This document shows, piece by piece, positions 19,215 to 27,197 of a stretch of DNA of 32,421 bases. The stretch is from assembly GCF_001882345.1 (NCBI RefSeq), contig NZ_MINL01000001.1, positions 3,198,266 to 3,230,686 of the forward strand, in the 5' to 3' direction. Made by a program: the position numbers and the translations under genes. Under the pieces are notes generated by a model that saw only the letters and a list, made by a program, of their open reading frames with translations, ran no database searches and had not been told where the DNA came from. Position 1 is the first letter of the stretch. Every line of letters begins with the position of its first letter. The DNA comes from Halomonas sp. QHL1 (lineage in GTDB: Bacteria > Pseudomonadota > Gammaproteobacteria > Pseudomonadales > Halomonadaceae).

Positions 19215-20207
19215 TTAGTTGATCATGTCATCAGCAATTTCATAGCCGTTCTCTTCGTACCAGCGTGCAGCGCCGGGGTGAAACGGCAGCACGGTGTTGT
19301 GCTTAATGTTTTCTGGAATGCTGGTTTCAGCACTGCGGTGCACAGAGCGCATGCGGTCGTTGTTTTCCATGGTCGCCTTGGTGACTTCATAAACGAAATC
19401 TTCCGGCAGGTCACAGCCAGCGATAGCGAAGTTCCACATGGAGACAGCGCGGGCGTCTTCTTCCAGCGTAGTGTAGGTGTTGGCCGGAATCATAAACTCA
19501 GCAACGGGGAAGTTTTCCAGCACCGTGGCCAGCTCTTCTTCGTTAAATTCGATGATGTTGACGTCTGTTTGTACTTCCAACTGGCTAACGGCGGGAATCG
19601 GAATGCCAGCGGCAAAGGCAACAACGTCAAGCAAGCCATCCTGCAACTGACCGCCCAGGTCTGACCAGCCGCCGTTGCGGCGCTCAAAGTCAACGCCCAG
19701 GGTTTCAAGGATTGCTGGGAAGTAGGTATCCGAGGTTGAGGCAGCCGGGCCAAAGCCGATGCGCGCGCCATCAGGAATGTCGGAAATCGACTCGATGCCG
19801 CTGTCAGAAAGCGCGGTAATAGAGAACGGCGTTTCGTACATGGGGAACATGGCGCATACATTGTCCATTGCCATGCCAGGTGCCAGCGGGCTTTCACCTT
19901 TAACGGCATCAGAAGCAGGGCCCATGGTGGTTAAACCAAATGCCATGTCGCCCGTGTGCACCAGCGCCAGGTTTTGAGTGGGGCCGCCGGTGACTTCACC
20001 GCCGCCAGATACGCCTAACTCATCAGCGATAAAATTGGCCCAGCCTGAACCGTAGACGAAGTAAGTGCCGCCTTGGCTAGCGGTACCCACGGTAAAATTA
20101 TCGGGCCAACCGGAGCGGTCTGCTTGCGCCTGGGCACTGCTGGCAGCGGCTACAAGCAGAGCGCTGCTGGCGAGAAGAGTGAACGTTTTAGGCATATGTT
20201 TGCGCAT
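19215..20207 (-). CDS. TAXI-family TRAP transporter solute receptor
   Basis: A 330-residue periplasmic binding protein of the TAXI (TRAP-associated extracytoplasmic immunogenic) family. Residues 1-27 or 1-29 form a signal peptide that ends AQAQA. The mature N-terminus has the hallmark FTVGTASQGGTYFVYGSGWA, followed by GGPTQNLALVHTGDMAFGL and GARIGFGPAAST, as in the family. AGGAA lies 9 bases before the ATG, and an alternative ATG lies four codons in. The substrate cannot be read off directly. Known TRAP substrates are mainly carboxylates and amino acids. It is the first gene of the operon and sits behind a sigma-54-like promoter with an IHF site and paired palindromes. Confidence 0.92.
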   Translation of the reverse strand: MRKHMPKTFTLLASSALLVAAASSAQAQADRSGWPDNFTVGTASQGGTYFVYGSGWANFIADELGVSGGGEVTGGPTQNLALVHTGDMAFGLTTMGPASDAVKGESPLAPGMAMDNVCAMFPMYETPFSITALSDSGIESISDIPDGARIGFGPAASTSDTYFPAILETLGVDFERRNGGWSDLGGQLQDGLLDVVAFAAGIPIPAVSQLEVQTDVNIIEFNEEELATVLENFPVAEFMIPANTYTTLEEDARAVSMWNFAIAGCDLPEDFVYEVTKATMENNDRMRSVHRSAETSIPENIKHNTVLPFHPGAARWYEENGYEIADDMIN

Positions 20208-20305
20208 GGCGAAAATTCCTAGCTGTTATTGGGGTTATATACTGACAGCGACGATCAATGCCGCCAGTCGATACTGCGTTAAGCAGGGTATCCAGGATTT
20301 ATAAC

Positions 20306-20321
20306 AGCGATAGTTGTGCCA
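20306..20321 (-). promoter_or_regulatory. Candidate sigma-54 promoter of the TAXI-TRAP operon
   Basis: On the minus strand TGGCACAACTATCGCT has the invariant GG (20320-20319) and GC (20308-20307) exactly ten bases apart. It matches TGGCAC fully at -24 and TTGC in three of four bases (TCGC) at -12. The predicted start is near 20295, about 88 bases before the receptor ATG. Confidence 0.6.
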
Positions 20322-20341
20322 TTAAAAGTTTATGGCTTTAA

Positions 20342-20354
20342 AATCAAATTCTTA
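20342..20354. promoter_or_regulatory. Candidate IHF binding site
   Basis: AATCAAATTCTTA matches the IHF consensus WATCAA-N4-TTR at every position, in an AT-rich stretch. It is centred about 53 bases upstream of the predicted sigma-54 start. This is the usual place for a DNA bend between enhancer and promoter. Confidence 0.5.
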
Positions 20355-20397
20355 TAAAATATTTATTCAACTTTGGTGGAAAGCGCTTTTTAGCATA

Positions 20398-20450
20398 GTG
20401 TCCGATTGTTCGCACGGAAGTGGGTGGTTGGTGTGCGGATAACCGCACAC
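20398..20450. promoter_or_regulatory. Paired palindromic sites, candidate upstream activator sequences
   Basis: GTGTGCGGATAACCGCACAC (20431-20450) has perfect 8-bp arms around ATAA. GTGTCCGATTGTTCGCACGG (20398-20417) matches it at 12 of 20 positions. Their centres are 33 bases apart, about three helical turns, and lie about 112 and 145 bases upstream of the predicted sigma-54 start. They would suit a DctD-type activator. The perfect dyad could also be the site of another regulator. The rest of the 323-base gap (20208-20530) holds the promoter and IHF site, and no gene was seen. Confidence 0.5.
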
Positions 20451-20530
20451 GTGTTGTGTGGTCCGAACGCTAGCAGCTGTGGGGCTGTAAGGAAAGGATG
20501 AACATGCCACCACATTGGCGAGGTGGGAAT

Positions 20531-20782
20531 TTAACGAGAGGGTTTACCGGGATCCAAAATACGCACGGGCTGTACATCCTGCTGCTTCTGATCGTCGCGT
20601 ACCTGGTTGACCCGGGTGGTCATTTCGGTCAGCGCGTCCTCTTCAATGGGCAGTTGCTCGAAGAAATCGCAGCTGACGCATTCTCGGTAGCGAATACCGT
20701 TTTGCTCCCAGGCGCGGATACGATCCATCGCCGCGCAGCGCGGGCAGGTCACACCGGCAATAAAGCGTTTAACCGTCGACAT
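20531..20782 (-). CDS. yheV: YheV-family putative zinc-ribbon protein
   Basis: An 83-residue protein of the YheV family (DUF2387). The N-terminus KRFIAGVTCPRC and then ECVSC supply four cysteines (Cys13, Cys16, Cys35, Cys38) that should hold a zinc ion. The start and the Cys pattern match E. coli YheV. The C-terminal half is charged and probably flexible. The function is unknown. It lies 63 bases after prlC on the same strand. Confidence 0.88.
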   Translation of the reverse strand: MSTVKRFIAGVTCPRCAAMDRIRAWEQNGIRYRECVSCDFFEQLPIEEDALTEMTTRVNQVRDDQKQQDVQPVRILDPGKPSR

Positions 20783-20845
20783 TACAGACTCCTAGCGCGC
20801 AGCGCCAAAGGCGCCGCGCATGGGGAAAGTGTATTTAAAAATGCA

Positions 20846-22909
20846 TTAAGCAGCGCGAATGCCGCTATGGCGCAGTAGCGGTTCGACACTTGGCTCTCGG
20901 CCCCTGAAGGCGACAAACAGGTCAGCGGCATCGCGTGCGCCGCCCTGCTCAAGAATTTCACGACGAAAGCGCTGTCCCGTTTCCGGGTCAAAGATACCGG
21001 CCTCTTCAAAGGCGCTCCAGGCATCCGCCGAGAGCACTTCCGCCCACTTGTAGCTGTAGTAACCGGCAGCGTAGCCACCAGCAAACACGTGACCAAAGCT
21101 ATTTTGGAAGCGGTTGAACGGCACTTTTGGCAGCACAGACACCGCTTCGCGCACCTCATCTAACAAGGCTTGCACGTCGCTAGCGCTGGGAGCACTTACT
21201 TCATGGTGCAGACGCAGATCGAATAGCGAGAACTCGATTTGGCGCATCATGCCCATTGCCGACTGGAAATTCTTGGCCGTCTGCAGGCGCTCAAGCAGCT
21301 CTGCTGGCAGCGGTTCGCCGCTATCCACGTGTTTGGCGAGTAGATCTAAGCCTTCACGCTCCCAGCAGTAGTTTTCCATAAATTGGCTGGGCAGCTCGAC
21401 GGCATCCCAAGCGACGCCATTAATGCCGGAAATATCGGCAATCTGCTGCTGTGTCAGCATATGATGCAGACCGTGACCAAATTCATGGAATAGCGTGGTG
21501 ACTTCGTCGTGGGTGAGGAGTGCCGGGCGGCCGTTTACCGGAGCGGTAAAGTTACAGGTAAGGAAGGCGACGGGCAGTTGCAGACCCTGCTCGGTTTGAC
21601 GACGCACCCGGCAGTCGGCCATCCACGCGCCGCCACGCTTGCCTTCTCTAGCGTAAAGATCCAGATAGAAACCGGCCATTGGCTGGCCATTTTCGGTGAT
21701 GCGGAAATAGCGCACGTCATCATGATAGCGGGGCGCCTGGGTGTCTTCTTCAAAGCGCACGCCGTAAAGGCGTTCAACCACCTGAAACAAGCCATCCACC
21801 ACCTGGGGTGCTGGAAAGTAGGGGCGTAACTGCTCCTGAGAGATAGAGTGGCGCGCTTCGCGCAGCTTTTCACTGGCATAGGCAACATCCCAGGGCTCCA
21901 GCGTCTCTAGGCCGAGTTCCTCAAGGGCATAGGCACTGAGTTCAGCAAACTCTTCCGTCGCCTGAGGCACCGCACGGCGGGCTAAGTCGTTGAGAAAGTC
22001 GAGCACCTGCTCGGGAGAGTCCGCCATTTTGGTGGTGAGGGAGTAATCAGCGTAGGTGGCAAAACCGAGCAGCTGGGCCATTTCACTGCGCAGTGCCAGG
22101 ATCTCTTCCATGATCGCCGCGTTATCGAATTTGCCCGCATCCGGGCCTTCGTCAGACGCACGGGTTACAAACGCGGTATACACCTCACGGCGCAGTTCGC
22201 GGTTATCGGCATAGCTAACTACCGGGAAGAAACTGGGGAAATCCAGGGTAATACGGTAGCCCGCAACGCCTTTCGCCTCGGCGGTAGCTTTTAAGGTGTC
22301 GAGAGCACTTTCCGGCACCCCCGCTAATGTCTCTTGGCTATCGATGTCCTTGTGCCAAGCCTGGGTGGCATCCAGCACGTTATTCGAGAACTGGTTTGAC
22401 AGCATTGAAAGGCGCGACTGGATCTCGCCGTAGCGGGCTTTCTGGTCAGCAGGCAGGGCAACACCGGCTAGGCGGAAATCGCGTAGGGCGTTCTCCACGG
22501 TACGCCGCTGGGCTGCATTCAGGTGTTCCCAGGCGGGGCCATCTTTTAACGCTTGCCAGCCATGAAACAAACCTTCGTGTTGGCCTACCCAGGTGCCGAA
22601 GTCAGAGAGCTTCTCAAGGCATGCCTGGTACGCTTCGCGCATCTCCGGGGAGTTCATGGTGCCGTTGAGGTGCGATACCGGTGACCACGCCTTGGTGAGT
22701 CGGTCATTAACCGCTTCAAGTGGCGCCGCAAAATTGTCCCATGTGGGCGGGGTGGCGGCTGCTTGATCAGCCAAGCGATCAATGGCCTCACGGCTTTCGC
22801 TTAGCAGTGTCTCCACGGCAGGCTCCACGTGCTCGGCGCGAATCTCTCCAAAGGGGGGGAGCTCGTGGGTTTCAAGCAGCGGATTGGTGGACAAAGGGGT
22901 GGAGGACAT
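20846..22909 (-). CDS. prlC: Oligopeptidase A (M3 metallopeptidase)
   Basis: Cytoplasmic zinc oligopeptidase that degrades short peptides, including cleaved signal peptides. From ATG 22909 it has 687 residues, against 680 in E. coli. The M3 signature TLFHEFGHGLHH contains zinc ligands His475 and His479 and catalytic Glu476. Glu505 in AVELPSQFMENY is the third ligand. The upstream in-frame ATG at 22942 would add 11 residues without family support, while GAGGTG stands right before the ATG at 22909. It is probably co-transcribed with yheV and divergent from the sodium symporter gene. Confidence 0.95.
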   Translation of the reverse strand: MSSTPLSTNPLLETHELPPFGEIRAEHVEPAVETLLSESREAIDRLADQAAATPPTWDNFAAPLEAVNDRLTKAWSPVSHLNGTMNSPEMREAYQACLEKLSDFGTWVGQHEGLFHGWQALKDGPAWEHLNAAQRRTVENALRDFRLAGVALPADQKARYGEIQSRLSMLSNQFSNNVLDATQAWHKDIDSQETLAGVPESALDTLKATAEAKGVAGYRITLDFPSFFPVVSYADNRELRREVYTAFVTRASDEGPDAGKFDNAAIMEEILALRSEMAQLLGFATYADYSLTTKMADSPEQVLDFLNDLARRAVPQATEEFAELSAYALEELGLETLEPWDVAYASEKLREARHSISQEQLRPYFPAPQVVDGLFQVVERLYGVRFEEDTQAPRYHDDVRYFRITENGQPMAGFYLDLYAREGKRGGAWMADCRVRRQTEQGLQLPVAFLTCNFTAPVNGRPALLTHDEVTTLFHEFGHGLHHMLTQQQIADISGINGVAWDAVELPSQFMENYCWEREGLDLLAKHVDSGEPLPAELLERLQTAKNFQSAMGMMRQIEFSLFDLRLHHEVSAPSASDVQALLDEVREAVSVLPKVPFNRFQNSFGHVFAGGYAAGYYSYKWAEVLSADAWSAFEEAGIFDPETGQRFRREILEQGGARDAADLFVAFRGREPSVEPLLRHSGIRAA

Positions 22910-23103
22910 AGACACCTCGGGTGGCATGCTTTTACAAAGCACAGTTTAGGACGTCAGGAACGCGCAAAAGAGCGCAATAATAATGACACAGTGCGGGCGG
23001 TGGGGGCGGGTTTCAATGCTAGGTTCAATAACAGGGTTTGGCCTGCACGCAAGCGCCTGCTAGTCTTGCCGCCTTTTAATGCCACCAATGGCAGGAGCAA
23101 GTG

Positions 23104-24444
23104 ATGAGCGAAACGCTGGAGCGCTGGGGGTCTAAGCGGGCCTTTATCTTGGCGGTAACAGGTGCTGCGGTGGGGTTAGGCAATATCTGGCGCTTCCCTT
23201 ATGTGGCCGGAGAAAACGGCGGCGCGGCGTTTTTATTGATTTACGTGGCGTTTGTGCTGCTGCTAGGTATTCCGGTGATGATGGCGGAGATACTGATTGG
23301 TCGTGCCGGACGGCGGGGGCCGATGCAAGCCTTGAGTGCTTTGGCTGCCGAGGCGGGGGCTTCACCTCACTGGCGCTGGCTGGGGCTATTCGGGGCGTTC
23401 ACCGTGTTCTGTATCTTGTCGTTCTACTCGGTGGTGTCCGGCTGGTCGATTGAGTTTTTGGTGGCCTCTGTTAACGGCAACTTTAATGGCGCGAGCGCCG
23501 CTGAGATTGGCGCCGGTTTTGAGGCTTTTTTGGCCAACCCGGGTCTGCTGATCTTCAATCACTCGCTGTTTCTGTTTATGACCATGACCGTTGTAGCGGC
23601 GGGTGTTGCCAAAGGGCTAGAGCGGCTCAATAACCTGCTGATGCCGCTGCTGTATCTATTGTTGCTGTTATTAGCGGGCTATGCCGCGACGACTGATGGT
23701 TTTGCCCCCGCCCTGGCGTGGCTGTTTTTACCCTCTTTCGAGGCGCTAACCCCGTCCGTAGTCGTCCATGCCATGGGGCACGCGTTCTTTACCTTGGCGG
23801 TAGGGGCCTGTGCCTTGATGGCGTATGGCGCTTATATGCCTGAAGAGCAAAGCCTGCCCAAAGCAGCCGTTGCGGTCGCTGTGCTGGATATTAGCGTGGC
23901 GTTACTGGCGGGGATCGCTATTTTCTCGGTGGTGTTCGCCCAGGGCATGGATCCCACTGACGGCCCAGGGTTAATGTTTGTCACCCTGCCCATTGCGTTC
24001 TCTGAGCTGCCCTGGGGCTCTGTATGGCTAAGCGTGTTCTTTTTACTGCTGCTGCTGGCGACCTGGACATCTGCTATTAACCTAGCGGAGCCGATGGTCG
24101 CTACGCTGCAGGGCTTGGGGTTGCGCCGCAGTATCTCGACTGCAATTGTGGCGCTCAGCGTTTGGCTGATTGGGCTGTTGTCGGCGCTCTCTTTTTCAAC
24201 GCTGGCGGAGTTTCGGCCGCTATTGGGACGCAATGTATTCGAGCTTGTCAGCAGTATACCGCCGGATGTTTTCCTGCCCTTGGGCGGCCTATTGATAGCC
24301 GTTTTTGCGGCTTGGGTAATGCCTCGCAATAGAGTGGTGAGCGCGTTAGGCGTTGGTGAAAGTGGCTATCTGGTGTGGCGCAATATCATTCGCTGGGTGT
24401 CGATTCCGCTGACCTTTATTGTTCTGCTGGCCGGATTGCTATAG
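23104..24444 (+). CDS. Sodium-dependent transporter, NSS (SNF) family
   Basis: A 446-residue membrane protein with eleven or twelve hydrophobic helices. The first helix has GAAVGLGNIWRFPYVAGENGGAAFLL, the sodium- and substrate-binding signature of neurotransmitter:sodium symporters such as bacterial LeuT, TnaT and MhsT. GRAGRRGPMQAL follows in the first loop. Such proteins import amino acids with sodium, which suits a halophile, but the amino acid cannot be told from sequence. ATG 23104 is preferred to GTG 23101 because AGGAG (23093-23097) is 6 bases away. Confidence 0.92.
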   Translation: MSETLERWGSKRAFILAVTGAAVGLGNIWRFPYVAGENGGAAFLLIYVAFVLLLGIPVMMAEILIGRAGRRGPMQALSALAAEAGASPHWRWLGLFGAFTVFCILSFYSVVSGWSIEFLVASVNGNFNGASAAEIGAGFEAFLANPGLLIFNHSLFLFMTMTVVAAGVAKGLERLNNLLMPLLYLLLLLLAGYAATTDGFAPALAWLFLPSFEALTPSVVVHAMGHAFFTLAVGACALMAYGAYMPEEQSLPKAAVAVAVLDISVALLAGIAIFSVVFAQGMDPTDGPGLMFVTLPIAFSELPWGSVWLSVFFLLLLLATWTSAINLAEPMVATLQGLGLRRSISTAIVALSVWLIGLLSALSFSTLAEFRPLLGRNVFELVSSIPPDVFLPLGGLLIAVFAAWVMPRNRVVSALGVGESGYLVWRNIIRWVSIPLTFIVLLAGLL

Positions 24445-24492
24445 TCAGGTAAATAATCCTCTAACTGTCGATTAGAACCCTAGGAGCGAGTT

Positions 24493-25038
24493 ATGAGCAG
24501 TGCCTTACGAGCGTATCAAGGTATGGAGCCCCAACTGGGCGAGCGCGTTTATATTGACCCGGCCAGTGTGGTCATCGGTGATGTGGTGATGGGTGACGAC
24601 TGCTCCGTCTGGCCGATGACGGTTATCCGTGGCGATATGCACCGTATTCGTATTGGCGCGCGTACCAGCGTGCAGGACGGCAGCGTACTGCATATTACCC
24701 ACGCCAGTGACTTCAGCCCGGAGGGGTTTCCGCTCACTATTGGCGATGATGTGACTATCGGGCATAAAGCGATCTTGCATGGCTGCACCTTGGGAAGCCG
24801 AATCCTAGTGGGTATGGGCGCGATTGTAATGGATGGCGCGGTCGTTGAGGACGAGGTCATTATTGCTGCGGGTGCCGTGGTAACGCCGGGGAAGCATTTG
24901 GAAAGCGGCTATGTGTATGCCGGTAACCCGGCTAAAGCGCTGCGGCCACTCAAAGAGAAAGAGCGTGCGTTCTTTCCGTACACCGCTGGTAACTACGTTA
25001 AATTGAAAGACCGCTTTTTGGCCGAAGCCACACGCTAG
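24493..25038 (+). CDS. Gamma-carbonic-anhydrase-like hexapeptide-repeat protein (YrdA family)
   Basis: A 181-residue left-handed beta-helix protein with hexapeptide repeats from about residue 20 to 150. VIRGDMHRI (45-52), QDGSVLHITH with His70, and TIGHKAILHGC with His91 and His96 supply the Arg-Asp pair, Gln and three zinc ligands of the gamma-class carbonic anhydrase fold. Many YrdA-type proteins show little or no anhydrase activity, so the reaction is uncertain. AGGAG lies 6 bases before the ATG. It follows the NSS gene by 48 bases on the same strand, so co-transcription is likely. Confidence 0.9.
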   Translation: MSSALRAYQGMEPQLGERVYIDPASVVIGDVVMGDDCSVWPMTVIRGDMHRIRIGARTSVQDGSVLHITHASDFSPEGFPLTIGDDVTIGHKAILHGCTLGSRILVGMGAIVMDGAVVEDEVIIAAGAVVTPGKHLESGYVYAGNPAKALRPLKEKERAFFPYTAGNYVKLKDRFLAEATR

Positions 25039-25050
25039 TATCTTGGCCTA

Positions 25051-25087
25051 GGTCTACCCTAAGCGATTGCTAAGCCAACCTTTTTTT
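25051..25087 (+). terminator. Possible terminator after the YrdA-family gene
   Basis: A weak stem (AGC-GATT-GCT with flanking CT/AG, and GGT/ACC further out) ends just before seven T residues at 25081-25087. The stem is interrupted, so it may be inefficient. Confidence 0.35.
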
Positions 25088-25167
25088 CTTAATTAGCCAT
25101 GTCGCGAACGCTGAAAGTCTGTTAATTTATACAGTTTTCTGTTTTGCAGACTCTGGGATGCCGCGTC

Positions 25168-25839
25168 ATGGCTAATTTTCGCACGCATATTACGGTAGCA
25201 GCGGCGGGCGGCGTGCTAATAGCTTACGCAGGCTGGAAAGGTCAATGGTGGCCGCCCTCCCAAGCGCTGGTGATGATTGCATTAGTCACCTTTGGCGGCA
25301 TTTTGCCCGACATTGATGCTGACCGTTCCCATTCTATCCGACTGATATTTAATCTACTTTCGGTGCCTGCTCTTGTCCTGGGAGCGCTGTTGTTACAGCC
25401 ATGGCTGACGCCGGGGGCGCTGTTGATTGCCTGCGGTGGGATTTACTTCTGTGTGCGCTATCTGGCAGGCCTGCTATTTTCGCGTTTCACCGTGCACCGC
25501 GGTATTTGGCATTCACTGCTGGCGAGTGGGCTATGTGGTCTATTCACCGCCGCGTTAAGCTTTAATCTGCTGAACCAGCCTGCATGGCTGGCTTGGTCGC
25601 ACGGTGCTGCCACCTTGGTAGGTTTTTTGATCCACTTGAGTTTGGATGAGATATACAGCGTCGACCTTGAAGGTGCGCGGCTAAAGCGCTCCTTTGGTAC
25701 GGCGCTTAAGCTAGGCGACAGTCGTCGTCCGATGTCCAATCTGCTAATGCTGATCGCCACATTAACGCTGATACCTTGGGTGCCGCCCTGGTCTGTGTTG
25801 GGTGAGTTGCTGCATCAAGGCTCGCTGCTGTGGCGATAG
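25168..25839 (+). CDS. YdjM-like membrane-bound metal-dependent hydrolase family protein
   Basis: A 223-residue membrane protein of the YdjM / LexA-binding inner-membrane hydrolase family. NFRTHITVAAAGG (His7), GGILPDIDADRSHS, FTVHRGIWHSLLAS and HLSLDEIYSVDLEG give the conserved His/Asp set, with four or five hydrophobic helices between them. The family's reaction is not established. The ATG at 25168 has GGGA about 9 bases upstream. The longer frame opens with TTG and lacks support. Its last 25 bases overlap the 3' end of the convergent dctD gene. Confidence 0.85.
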   Translation: MANFRTHITVAAAGGVLIAYAGWKGQWWPPSQALVMIALVTFGGILPDIDADRSHSIRLIFNLLSVPALVLGALLLQPWLTPGALLIACGGIYFCVRYLAGLLFSRFTVHRGIWHSLLASGLCGLFTAALSFNLLNQPAWLAWSHGAATLVGFLIHLSLDEIYSVDLEGARLKRSFGTALKLGDSRRPMSNLLMLIATLTLIPWVPPWSVLGELLHQGSLLWR

Positions 25840-27197
25840 TCATCGGCATGGAGGCCGTGCTTCTTAAGCTTGTCATAAAATGTTTTGCGCGGAATGCCCA
25901 AGTGGCGACAAACGTCGGTTACCCGGCCATGGTAGCGCGACAGGGATTGGCTGATCAGGCTCTTTTCAAACAGCTCTACCTGGCGTGGCAAAGTAGGCTC
26001 TTCTGTGTCGGCGTTGACTCCTTCCAGCAGCGCATCCAGCCGATAGTCAAAGGCGGCACCTAGCAGCACGTAGCGCTCGGCAAGGTTACGCAGCTCGCGC
26101 ACGTTGCCGGGCCAGTCATGGGCCAGCAGGGCGGCAATGGCGGGGCTGTCGAGGGTCGGTGCTTCCAGCCCGCTGCGGTTGGCGGCGACCACGGCAAAGT
26201 GCTGGAACAATAAGGGGATATCCTCACGCCGCTCGCGCAGAGCAGGCAGCGGCAGAGTGACCACGTTTAGTCGGTAGTAAAGATCCTCGCGGAAACTCCC
26301 CTCTTCGGAGGCGGCTTTGAGGTCTACCTTGGTGGCCGCAATCACGCGAATATCGAGCGGGACGGTTTCATTGGCACCTAACCGCTCGACGCTGCGTTCC
26401 TGCAGTACCCGCAGCAGCTTGACCTGCAGCGCCATGGGCATTGATTCAATTTCATCTAAAAACACCGTGCCGCCATTGGCGTGTTCAAACTTGCCAATGC
26501 GCCGCTCGACGGCACCGGTAAAGGCGCCTTTTTCATGGCCAAACAGCTCGGACTCAATGGTGTTTTCGGGCACTGCGCCGCAGTTGATCGCCATAAAGGG
26601 GCTATTACGCCGAGCGCTGCGTTCGTGAATCGCACGGGCCACGAGGTCTTTGCCGGTGCCAGTCTCTCCAAATAGCAGTACATCGGCCTCTACCTGGCTG
26701 ATACGCTGAATCATTGCGGCCAGCCGCGAAATGATGGGCGTGCGCCCAACGAGCCGCGGCCCCAGTGCGGCTTGTTGCACTTCCAATTCGGCTTTAAGAC
26801 GGTGGTTTTCCAAGCTGAGCTGGCGCTTCTCTATGCCCCGGCGCACCACATCCAGCAGTTGATCACCGGCAAAGGGCTTCTCGAGAAAATCCCAGGCCCC
26901 TGCGCGCATGGCTTCTACAGCAGTGGAAATATCGCCGTGGCCAGTGATTAAAATAATCGGCAGAGTGGCGTCGCGGCTATGTAACTCATGGAGCAGTGAC
27001 ATGCCATCCATTCCCGGCATACGGATATCACTGACAATGACACCCGGGAAGTCCGGCGTTAATGCTGCCAGAGCTTGTTCCGCCGATTCAAAGCAGTAGG
27101 GCGTATAGCCCGCAAGTTCGAGGGTTTGGCTGGCGGTGATCCGCAGATGCGGTTCGTCGTCGATCACCATGACCGGCAGCGTCGACGGCTCATGCAT
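25815..27197 (-). CDS. dctD: Sigma-54-dependent response regulator, DctD-like
   Basis: A 460-residue NtrC-family activator in three parts. The receiver domain (about 7-120) has Asp13/Asp14, phosphorylated Asp57 and Lys107. The AAA+ domain (about 148-385) has Walker A GETGTGKD (177-184), the sigma-54-contacting GAFTGA (224-229) and Walker B VFLDEIE (245-251). A Fis-type helix-turn-helix (about 415-455) includes VTDVCRHLGIPRKTFYDKLKK. All key residues are present, so it should open sigma-54 promoters when phosphorylated. Its start lies 7 bases inside the end of the sensor gene. The best target noticed in the window is the TAXI-TRAP promoter near 20310. Confidence 0.92.
   Translation of the reverse strand: MHEPSTLPVMVIDDEPHLRITASQTLELAGYTPYCFESAEQALAALTPDFPGVIVSDIRMPGMDGMSLLHELHSRDATLPIILITGHGDISTAVEAMRAGAWDFLEKPFAGDQLLDVVRRGIEKRQLSLENHRLKAELEVQQAALGPRLVGRTPIISRLAAMIQRISQVEADVLLFGETGTGKDLVARAIHERSARRNSPFMAINCGAVPENTIESELFGHEKGAFTGAVERRIGKFEHANGGTVFLDEIESMPMALQVKLLRVLQERSVERLGANETVPLDIRVIAATKVDLKAASEEGSFREDLYYRLNVVTLPLPALRERREDIPLLFQHFAVVAANRSGLEAPTLDSPAIAALLAHDWPGNVRELRNLAERYVLLGAAFDYRLDALLEGVNADTEEPTLPRQVELFEKSLISQSLSRYHGRVTDVCRHLGIPRKTFYDKLKKHGLHADDYRHSSEP

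Noticed and set aside
20431..20450. Perfect dyad as a terminator of prlC-yheV
   Set aside because: No T run follows on the minus strand. Its place before a sigma-54-like promoter suits a protein-binding site better.
20782..21159. 125-residue reading frame within the prlC 3' end
   Set aside because: It is on the same strand as prlC in another frame, and prlC is complete and well conserved there.
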